This document shows, piece after piece, positions 8,731 through 15,899 of a stretch of 64,000 bases of DNA (position 1 is the first letter of the stretch; every line of letters starts with the position of its first letter). A model generated the notes under the pieces. That model was not told the DNA's origin. It did not search any database and saw only the letters and a list, made by a program, of their open reading frames with translations. Where the stretch lies: assembly GCF_017304635.1 (NCBI RefSeq), contig NZ_JAFKMA010000001.1, positions 496,001 through 560,000 of the forward strand, given 5' to 3'. Position numbers and translations under genes: made by a program. The DNA is from Sphingomonas sp. (GTDB taxonomy: Bacteria; Pseudomonadota; Alphaproteobacteria; Sphingomonadales; Sphingomonadaceae).

Positions 8731-9753
8731 ATGACCGACCACGCATTGGCATCCGAACTTGGTGGACAGGGGCGCCGCATGACGATGGACGACCTGGCCG
8801 AACTTGCCGGCGTGTCCAAGATCACGGTGTCGCGCGCGTTGAAAGGCAGCGCATTGGTTCGCGCGCCGGTGCGTGAGCAAATCCAGCAATTGGCGCGCAA
8901 GCACGGCTATCGACTTAACACCGCGGCGCGCAACCTCCGGCTGCGGCGCCACCACAGCATCACCGTCGTGATAAACATGATCCCGACCGCCGACCGGACG
9001 ATGTCCGACCCGATTTTCCTTGGGCTCGTCGGCGGCCTGCTGCAATGCCTGACCTCGGCGAATTATCGGCTGGTCCTCACCACCGCCGAACAGTTGCTTG
9101 CGTCGGGCAACCATGATTCGGACGGGATCATCTTCCTGGGGCAGGGAACCGACGATGCCTTGCTCCGTCAGGTGAGCGAGATGGGGTTGCCGTTCGTTGT
9201 CTGGGGCGCGCGCCGCGCACGGGACGGCGACTGGTTGACGATCGGCAGCGATAATCGATGCGGGGGCATGCTGATCGGCCAGCATCTGGCGAGTCTCGGT
9301 CGGCGGGACGTCCTGTTCCTCGGGGACGAGGCGCATCAGGAGGTCGCCGATCGTCTGGTCGGCCTCGAGAACGGCTTGGGCGATGCGACGACGATTACGA
9401 CGCGCGAGTGCGAGTTCGGGATGCTGGCAGGACGCGCGGCCGCCGATGCGGCGATCGAGGCGGGTTGGCACGGCGATGCGATCGTCGGGGCGAGCGACAT
9501 GATCGCGCTCGGCGCGACGGATGCGCTCAGGGCCCGTGGGGTTGCGGTGCCAGGGGACGTGGCGGTGGTCGGGTACGATGGCATTCACGCGGCGGCGAAC
9601 GCCGCGGTACCGCTGACGACGGTACGGCAGGATTGGGAGCGGGCCGGGGCATTGCTCGGCGAGACGATGCTCGCCTGGGTCGAGGGGGCGCCGCCGCCGC
9701 CCGACCCATTGCCGGTCGAACTGATCGTCCGCGCGTCCACCAGACAGGACTGA
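8731..9753 (+). CDS. LacI-family transcriptional repressor
   Basis: Sugar-responsive DNA-binding regulator. The N-terminal helix-turn-helix reads MDDLAELAGVSKITVSRALK, followed by a hinge-like RNLRLRRHHS and a periplasmic-binding-protein-like ligand domain to the end. I place the start at ATG 8731 (340 residues); ATG 8779, after ACAGGGG, would give 324 and is equally possible. No copy of the regional palindrome lies directly in front, so it may be made constitutively or by read-through from the receptor gene. It is the natural candidate to bind the TGATATCGATGTCA sites; the effector may be trehalose or a derivative, which is inference. Confidence 0.9.
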   Translation: MTDHALASELGGQGRRMTMDDLAELAGVSKITVSRALKGSALVRAPVREQIQQLARKHGYRLNTAARNLRLRRHHSITVVINMIPTADRTMSDPIFLGLVGGLLQCLTSANYRLVLTTAEQLLASGNHDSDGIIFLGQGTDDALLRQVSEMGLPFVVWGARRARDGDWLTIGSDNRCGGMLIGQHLASLGRRDVLFLGDEAHQEVADRLVGLENGLGDATTITTRECEFGMLAGRAAADAAIEAGWHGDAIVGASDMIALGATDALRARGVAVPGDVAVVGYDGIHAAANAAVPLTTVRQDWERAGALLGETMLAWVEGAPPPPDPLPVELIVRASTRQD

Positions 9754-9791
9754 CCGCGAATATTGCCATCGGGCGCAATATGATTTGCTTT

Positions 9792-9805
9792 TGATATCGA
9801 TGTCA
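9792..9805. promoter_or_regulatory. Candidate LacI-type operator upstream of trehalase operon
   Basis: TGATATCGATGTCA, identical to the copies at 6170 and 18831, located 155 nt before the trehalase start. Confidence 0.75.
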
Positions 9806-9959
9806 TCCAGAGTATCCGGACACGTCGGCGCCGGTAAATCGGCAGCGTTCTGAGCGGGCTACGCAAGTGTGCGCGGGCTGGAGGGGAATCGAATTTGCGT
9901 TGCACGCCGCCTGTTGCCGATCGTTTGACCACCATCGTTCGCTGCATGGGTGAAGCGCG

Positions 9960-11492
9960 ATGAACGATCGGTCGCCGTTGCCGCTGGACGCATCTCCGCC
10001 GGGGCCGGACGAATTGTTCGGTGACCTGTTCGTGAAGGTGCAGACGCGTCGGTTGTTCGCCGATGGCAAGACGTTTCCCGATATGGAGCCACGCCGGGAT
10101 CCCGCCAGCATCATGACGGCGTGGCAGGCGGAGCGACCCGACACCGAAGACGCGATCCGCTCGTTCGTCATGGCGCACTTCGCGTCGCCGCCGCCGCCCC
10201 GGCTCGATCCGCCGGACCATCAGGCGACGATCGGCGATCACATCGCGGCCTTGTGGGACGATCTCGTCGTTACCGGTCAGGCGCGGGGCCCGTGGTCGTC
10301 GGCGCTTGCGCTGCCATCGCCCTACGTCATTCCCGGCGGGCGTTTTCGCGAGATTTATTACTGGGACAGCTATTTCACGATGCTGGGGCTGGCGATCGAC
10401 GGGCGCGACGCGCTGGTCGAATCGATGCTCGACAATTTCGTGTCGCTGATCGAGCGGTTCGGGCATATTCCCAACGGTACGCGATCCTATTTTCTGTCGC
10501 GGTCGCAACCACCATTCCTCGCGCTGATGACCGACTTGTCGCGCGATCCGGCGCCCGACGTCCATCGCCGACGGCTGGCCGCGTTGCGCCGCGAACATGC
10601 TTACTGGATGGCCGGCGAAACGGCCCTGACCGCGTCCGGCTCAGCCGCGCATGTCGTGAGATTGCCCTGCGGTACGATCCTGAATCGCTATTGGGATGCG
10701 TCGGACACGCCACGGCCGGAATCGTACGCCGAGGACGTGGCGGTCGCCGCCGACGTTCGGCGTCCGAGCGGCGAGGTGTATCGCGATCTCCGCGCCGCGG
10801 CGGAAAGCGGGTGGGATTTCAGTTCGCGCTGGCTGCGCGACCCCGCTGACCTCGGGTCCATCGAGACGACCGCGATCGTGCCGATCGACCTCAACTGCCT
10901 CCTCTATCTGAGCGAACGGCACATCGCCGCCGAATGCGATGCGCTGGGCGATGCCCAAGGGGCGGCCACGTTCACGGCGCGCGCCGATCGACGTGCTGCC
11001 GCGATCGAACGCTATTGCTGGATCGAAAACGAGGGACGCTTCGGCGACTGGCATTGGATCGATGCTCGACCGGTCGCGGGCGCCACTGCGGCTACGCTGT
11101 ACCCGCTGTTCGCCGGCATCGCGACTGGCGATCAAGCCGCAGCGACCGCGACTATGGTGGAGCGTGACCTGCTCGCGCCGGGCGGGCTGCGCACCACGAC
11201 GGTCGTGACGACGCAGCAATGGGATCGGCCCAACGGCTGGGCTCCACTGCAATGGATCGCGGTGGCGGGGCTGCGGCGCTACGGCCATGACGAACTGGCG
11301 GACATGATCGCCGACCGCTGGCTGGCGACGGTCGAGGGATTTTACGACGAGACCGGCGCGCTGTTCGAAAAATACGACATCGAACATGGCCGCCCGGCGG
11401 GAGGCGGCGAATATCCCAACCAGCAGGGGTTCGGCTGGACCAACGGCGTGGTCAAGGCGCTGATCGACGATCGAGCGAAGAGGAGAGGATGA
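9960..11492 (+). CDS. Alpha,alpha-trehalase (GH37)
   Basis: Hydrolyses trehalose to two glucoses. Both family signatures are present: PGGRFREIYYWDSY at 125-138 and QQWDRPNGWAPLQ at about 419-431. The probable catalytic acid is the Asp in SGWDFSSRW (about 285) and the base the Glu in GGGEY (about 483). At 510 residues it has the usual length. No signal peptide is visible, so it should act in the cytoplasm like E. coli TreF, which requires trehalose import, plausibly by the MFS protein two genes downstream. Its stop overlaps the next start (ATGA), indicating translational coupling. An operator copy lies upstream. Confidence 0.95.
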   Translation: MNDRSPLPLDASPPGPDELFGDLFVKVQTRRLFADGKTFPDMEPRRDPASIMTAWQAERPDTEDAIRSFVMAHFASPPPPRLDPPDHQATIGDHIAALWDDLVVTGQARGPWSSALALPSPYVIPGGRFREIYYWDSYFTMLGLAIDGRDALVESMLDNFVSLIERFGHIPNGTRSYFLSRSQPPFLALMTDLSRDPAPDVHRRRLAALRREHAYWMAGETALTASGSAAHVVRLPCGTILNRYWDASDTPRPESYAEDVAVAADVRRPSGEVYRDLRAAAESGWDFSSRWLRDPADLGSIETTAIVPIDLNCLLYLSERHIAAECDALGDAQGAATFTARADRRAAAIERYCWIENEGRFGDWHWIDARPVAGATAATLYPLFAGIATGDQAAATATMVERDLLAPGGLRTTTVVTTQQWDRPNGWAPLQWIAVAGLRRYGHDELADMIADRWLATVEGFYDETGALFEKYDIEHGRPAGGGEYPNQQGFGWTNGVVKALIDDRAKRRG

Positions 11493-12514
11493 TGGCCGAT
11501 GCTTGGATGCCGCGCTGGGCGCTCGTGCTGCCGCTGATCGCGATGTCGGGCTATGCCGCGGCGCAATCGACCTCGACGGCGCCGGTACCGACACCGACTG
11601 CGCCGCCGACGATGCAGCCTTTGCCTCCGACCTTGTCCGATCAGGCGCGTAGCGTGCTGATGAGCGGCAGTACCGACAACCCGAACAAGATGCCGTCGAT
11701 CGCCGAGCAGCGTAAATTCATCGACCAGTACCAGCAGACGTTCGGGGCGCTGCAGCGCAAGAAATATGCGGTCGACATCGCCGAAAGCACGATCGCCGGG
11801 GTCAAGGTCCGCCTCATCCGCAAGGCGGGGACGCCGACCACGTCCAAGCGCGTGTTCCTGAACCTGCACGGCGGCGGGTTCATCACCGACTCTGGCTCGC
11901 TGACCGAGAATATTCCTATCGCCGCGCTGACCGGTGTTCCGGTGGTCGCGGTATTGTATCGTCAGGCGCCGGAAAACCCCTTTCCGGCGCAAGTCGACGA
12001 CGCGCTCGCTGTCTATCGCGAACTGCTCAGGACGCATGCGGCGAAGGATATCGGCGTCTACGGTACGTCCGCCGGCGCGATCCTGGGGCCCGAACTGATG
12101 ATGCGGATCCGCGCCGAGAAGCTGCCGATGCCGGCTGTGCTCGGCGTCTTCTCGGGCGATCTCGATTTCTCCCGGCGCGGGGACTCGATCACGGCAAGCA
12201 AGACCAACGAATCCATGGCGGGCCTGCTCAATACTTTTTATCTGAAGGGCCATCCCGCCACCGACCCGCTGGCGTCGCCGATCCTGGGCGATCTGAAGAG
12301 CTTTCCGCCGACGATGTGCATGACCAGCTCGCGCGATCTGCTCCAGTCGGGAACAGCGAATTTCTGCCTCGCGCTGGAGGAAGCCGGCGTCGAGAACAGA
12401 TTGGTGTCGTTCGACGGCCTGCCGCACGCCTTCTGGGCATATATCGACGCGCCCGAATCCGACGGCGCGTTCGCCATCCAGGCTCGTTTTCTGTCGAGTC
12501 ATCTCGGCAGATAG
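11489..12514 (+). CDS. Secreted alpha/beta-hydrolase (HSL-like), paralogue of the one at 5073
   Basis: Probable esterase, 341 residues, with an N-terminal signal peptide followed by a Pro/Thr-rich linker. Motifs: oxyanion HGGGF, nucleophile elbow GTSAG, acid near SSRDLL, catalytic His in DGLPHAFW. It overlaps the trehalase stop by 4 nt and precedes an MFS gene by 10 nt, so trehalase, esterase and transporter form one operon. An exported esterase encoded with an intracellular trehalase suggests de-acylation of a trehalose ester outside the inner membrane before uptake; that is inference. Some relatives are annotated acetyl-esterases. Confidence 0.87.
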   Translation: MMADAWMPRWALVLPLIAMSGYAAAQSTSTAPVPTPTAPPTMQPLPPTLSDQARSVLMSGSTDNPNKMPSIAEQRKFIDQYQQTFGALQRKKYAVDIAESTIAGVKVRLIRKAGTPTTSKRVFLNLHGGGFITDSGSLTENIPIAALTGVPVVAVLYRQAPENPFPAQVDDALAVYRELLRTHAAKDIGVYGTSAGAILGPELMMRIRAEKLPMPAVLGVFSGDLDFSRRGDSITASKTNESMAGLLNTFYLKGHPATDPLASPILGDLKSFPPTMCMTSSRDLLQSGTANFCLALEEAGVENRLVSFDGLPHAFWAYIDAPESDGAFAIQARFLSSHLGR

Positions 12515-12524
12515 GGCACCCGCG

Positions 12525-13796
12525 ATGGACCGCCGCCACTTGCCGATCGTCGGCGCGATCACGCTGACGTTCTTCCTGTTCGCCATCCTGATGAACAGCG
12601 TCGGGGCGGTGATCCTGCAATCGGTGCTGACGTTTCAGGTGCCGAAAACGCAGGCGGCGCTGTTGGAGGGGTGCAAGGATCTGTCGGCGGCGGGCGCCTC
12701 GTTCGTCGTCGTCCTGCTTCTCGCGCGGCTGGGCTATCGGCGCGGCACGGCGCTTGGACTGCTCGCGGTCGCCGCGGCGTGCTTTGCGGTGCCGCTGACA
12801 CCGGCATTCTGGCTGCTGGAATTGCAGTTCGTGGTCGTCGGCGCGGCATTCGCGATCGCCAAGACCTCGGCCTATGTCATCGTCGGGTTGATTACCGTCG
12901 ACCGCAAGCAGCATGCCAGCATGACCTCGGCGCTGGAAGGCGTCTTCATGATCGGCGTGCTGTCGAGCTACTGGCTGTTCAGCGCGTTCATCGACCCGTT
13001 CGATCCGGCGCGACCGACCTGGCTCGGCGTCTATTGGGTGCTCGGGGTGGCGTCGCTGATCGTCGCGGCGGCGATCGCGCTCGCGCCGCTCGACGAGCGG
13101 CTGGCGGCGAGCGAAGCCGAAAGCGCGGGCGAACAATGGCTGTGGATGCCGCGGCTGCTCGCCAGACCGTTCGTCATCGCCTTCATCGTCTGCGCGTTCA
13201 TCGACGTGCTGGTCGAACAGAGCATCGGCAGCTGGCTACCAACCTTCAATCGCGAAGTCATGAACTTGCCCGCGGCTCTTGCGGTGCAACTCGCCAGCCT
13301 GTGGGCGATGGGTCTGGCGGTCGGGCGGCTGGTGGCGGGGCTGACGCTGCGGCGCGTGCCCTGGGTCTGGGTTACGGGGGTCGGCATGGCGCTCTCAGTC
13401 ACGATCCTGGCCGTGGTCGTGCCGTTGACGCAACCGAGCGTGGCGGGGCTGCGTTTCGGGTGGCTCGATCTGCCGCCCGCGGCGTTCGCGGTGCCGGTGG
13501 TCGGCCTGTTGCTCGCGCCGATCTATCCCGCCTTGTGTTCGTCGGTGCTGAGCGGCTTGCCGCAGAACCGACATGCGGCGATGACCGGGCTGATTCTCAT
13601 TTCGTCGGCGCTGGGCGGGACGATCGGATCGTTCATCACGGGGCACATTTTCGCCGCGCTGAGCGGCAAGGCGGCATTTCTGGCGATCCTGCCCCCGCTT
13701 GCGCTGCTGATGGTCGCGACGATCGTGTTCGACCGGATGCTGCGTCGTACCGAACCGCCGTCGATCGAGCCGGTATCGCCCGACCTCGTCGGCTAA
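12525..13796 (+). CDS. MFS sugar transporter (FucP/TsgA-like)
   Basis: Inner-membrane permease of 423 residues with about 12 hydrophobic segments; the N-terminal part (MNSVGAVILQSV and the following LLEGCKDL) resembles the fucose/glucose-galactose:proton symporter branch of the major facilitator superfamily. Third gene of the trehalase operon and convergent with the oxidoreductase at 13793, overlapping its stop by 4 nt. Likely to carry trehalose or another released sugar into the cell; specificity is not determinable from the sequence. Confidence 0.85.
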   Translation: MDRRHLPIVGAITLTFFLFAILMNSVGAVILQSVLTFQVPKTQAALLEGCKDLSAAGASFVVVLLLARLGYRRGTALGLLAVAAACFAVPLTPAFWLLELQFVVVGAAFAIAKTSAYVIVGLITVDRKQHASMTSALEGVFMIGVLSSYWLFSAFIDPFDPARPTWLGVYWVLGVASLIVAAAIALAPLDERLAASEAESAGEQWLWMPRLLARPFVIAFIVCAFIDVLVEQSIGSWLPTFNREVMNLPAALAVQLASLWAMGLAVGRLVAGLTLRRVPWVWVTGVGMALSVTILAVVVPLTQPSVAGLRFGWLDLPPAAFAVPVVGLLLAPIYPALCSSVLSGLPQNRHAAMTGLILISSALGGTIGSFITGHIFAALSGKAAFLAILPPLALLMVATIVFDRMLRRTEPPSIEPVSPDLVG

Positions 13797-14746
13797 CCCC
13801 GCGCCATCGCGCGGCAGGCGTCGATCGCCACCATATTGGCAATCGCATCGACGCCGCCCGTCACTGGCGTCGCATCGCCCCGCAGTACCCGCACGATGTG
13901 ATCGAGTTGGGCGTCATAGGTCGTCGGCTCGGTGGCGGCGACCTTCACCCGACGACTTGCCGCTGTCTCGATGACGATTTCCCCGCCATGATGCGGCGCC
14001 ACGAAATGCCGAAAATGGATCGAGCCATCGCGCCCGCTGAGTTCCAGCCAGCATTCGGGGCCACTGGTCATCGAACAGTTTACCGTCGCCGGCACACCGC
14101 GAAAATCGAGCGCGGCGGACAGCCTGGCGTCGACGCCGCGGCGAAATTCGCCATGCGCCGCGACGACGTCCGGCTCGCCCTGAAGCAGGGAGCGAAGCGC
14201 GTGGACCCCATAGCACCCGAGATCCATCATCGCGCCGCCACCCAACCGGGGATCCCAGCGGAGTTGATCCGGGCGGTCCGCAATCGCCACGTTGAACGTT
14301 GCGATGGCGCTGGACACCGGCCCGATCGTGCCGTCCGCGACCAGATCGATGGCGTGCTGGAACAATGGGTGGAAGCGATAGTGAAACGCCTCGATCACCG
14401 GCAACCCGGCTTCATCCGCCATCGCGGCAATCGTCCGGGCGTCATCGGCATCCATCGCAAACGGCTTTTCGAGCAATACCGGCTTGCCGGCATCGAGGGC
14501 CAGCCGGACAGCATCGACATGCGCCGCCGGGGGCAAGGCGCAATAGACCAGATCGACATCATCGCGCGCGACCAGTGCGGCATAATCCACCGACACCGCC
14601 GGAATGCCATGATCGACCGTATACCCCCGCGCCCGGTCGGGATCGCGCGCGGCAACGGCCGTCACCGTGATGTCGTCGCGCTTAGCGGCGGGTTTGATGA
14701 CTGCATTCGGCGCGATCGCCGACGCGCCCAGCAAGCCGATTCTCAT
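13793..14746 (-). CDS. Gfo/Idh/MocA family oxidoreductase
   Basis: NAD(P)-dependent sugar dehydrogenase-like protein, 317 residues. N-terminal Rossmann motif GLLGASAIAP, the family's EKPF motif with catalytic-type Lys at about residue 92, and a C-terminal alpha/beta domain with GGGAMMDLGCYGVH. It lies 19 nt downstream of the metallo-hydrolase at 14766 and is probably co-transcribed with it. In this context it may oxidise a sugar or participate in 3-keto-sugar chemistry; no specific reaction can be assigned. Confidence 0.88.
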   Translation of the reverse strand: MRIGLLGASAIAPNAVIKPAAKRDDITVTAVAARDPDRARGYTVDHGIPAVSVDYAALVARDDVDLVYCALPPAAHVDAVRLALDAGKPVLLEKPFAMDADDARTIAAMADEAGLPVIEAFHYRFHPLFQHAIDLVADGTIGPVSSAIATFNVAIADRPDQLRWDPRLGGGAMMDLGCYGVHALRSLLQGEPDVVAAHGEFRRGVDARLSAALDFRGVPATVNCSMTSGPECWLELSGRDGSIHFRHFVAPHHGGEIVIETAASRRVKVAATEPTTYDAQLDHIVRVLRGDATPVTGGVDAIANMVAIDACRAMARG

Positions 14747-14765
14747 GCTTGGCGGTCTAGCTCGA

Positions 14766-15833
14766 TCAGGGCCGCCCGAACATCAGGCGGCGATAATTGT
14801 CCGTCGCGAACGGAAGCGCCTGTACCTGGGTGTTGTCCGCCACGTTCAGCTCGACCTGCTGATATCCCTTGAGCACGTCCATATACGCGCGGTCGAGCAC
14901 CATGGTGCCATGTCCCGGAAGCAGCACATCCCAGCGCACCGTGGTTGGCCAGAAACCGTAAAAGGCCAATTTGCGCAGCGACGCGAGATACGCGCTCGCA
15001 TCGGAAAAGGTCGGCGGGTTGGCTCCCAGCCGATAGTCGAACAGGATCGTGTCGCCGCCGAACAGGACGTTCTTGTCGCCGATCTTCAACCAGTAGCAGG
15101 TCGATCCGGGCGTGTGGCCCGGCACCTTGATCGCCACGAACGTCTTGTTGCCGAGCTTCAACTCTTCGCCGTCATCAACCGGCCAATCGACCTTCAGCGT
15201 CGGATACTCGCCCTTTGTCAGTGCCGGAAACGCCCATTTGCCGGTGTACAGCGTCCCCTTTTCGACCGCCGGCACGTCGTCACGCCCCACCAGGATCTTC
15301 GCGCCCATCTTCTGGAAGGCCGCGTCGGCCATCGAATGATCGAAATGCGCGTGGGTGTTGATGACCCATTTGACCCGGCTGGCCGAAAACCCGAGCATCT
15401 CGATATTCTTGACGATCGCCAGCACGTTCATCGTGAGACCCGGATCGACCAGTACCAACCCGTCCGCGCCGGCATCGATCAGGTAGACCAGATTGGGCTC
15501 GCTGTTGACCAGATAGACGTCGGTCATGATCCGCGCCGGTAGCGGCAGGAGCGCGGGAATCGGCGGGGTATCGAGTTTGTAGCGCTTTAACGCGTCGCCG
15601 ATCGCGAATTCGCTCGGCCACGGTTCCGCGATCGGCAGCCGTTTCGCGAGTTCCCGGCGTTGCCATGTGTAGCGATCGTAGATGACCGTCTGACCTTCTT
15701 CGGTGGTCTGCGTGGTAAGTGTTGGGATGTCCTTCGCGACCGCGGACGGCGGCGCACCCTGATCCCCGTTGGCCGCCGCACCCGTCGTCAATGCCGCCAT
15801 GGCGGAGATTGCCAGGACCAGTGATCTACGCAT
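14766..15833 (-). CDS. Metallo-beta-lactamase-fold hydrolase, subclass B3-like
   Basis: Exported zinc hydrolase, 355 residues, with a signal peptide ending near residue 21. The full metal-binding set is visible: HAHFDH at 161-166 (H161, H163, D165, H166), H240 in GHTPGS and H308 in PGHG. This is the subclass B3 arrangement, but such proteins include lactonases and other hydrolases as well as true beta-lactamases. It is first gene of a probable operon with the Gfo/Idh/MocA protein, and an operator copy sits 47 nt upstream, so a role as lactonase or esterase on the imported compound is as plausible as antibiotic resistance. Confidence 0.85.
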   Translation of the reverse strand: MRRSLVLAISAMAALTTGAAANGDQGAPPSAVAKDIPTLTTQTTEEGQTVIYDRYTWQRRELAKRLPIAEPWPSEFAIGDALKRYKLDTPPIPALLPLPARIMTDVYLVNSEPNLVYLIDAGADGLVLVDPGLTMNVLAIVKNIEMLGFSASRVKWVINTHAHFDHSMADAAFQKMGAKILVGRDDVPAVEKGTLYTGKWAFPALTKGEYPTLKVDWPVDDGEELKLGNKTFVAIKVPGHTPGSTCYWLKIGDKNVLFGGDTILFDYRLGANPPTFSDASAYLASLRKLAFYGFWPTTVRWDVLLPGHGTMVLDRAYMDVLKGYQQVELNVADNTQVQALPFATDNYRRLMFGRP

Positions 15834-15879
15834 TCGGCCGTCCTCCCGATCGTATTGCCGCCACGACTATGGCAGATGA

Positions 15880-15893
15880 TGACATCGATACCA
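15880..15893. promoter_or_regulatory. Candidate LacI-type operator upstream of the MBL-fold gene
   Basis: Minus strand reads TGGTATCGATGTCA, one mismatch from the regional consensus, 47 nt upstream of the hydrolase start at 15833. Confidence 0.65.
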
Positions 15894-15899
15894 CCCAAT

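Noticed and set aside
12671-14872. 733-aa plus-strand frame
   Set aside because: Spans the MFS gene and the antisense of the oxidoreductase; composition typical of an out-of-frame read.
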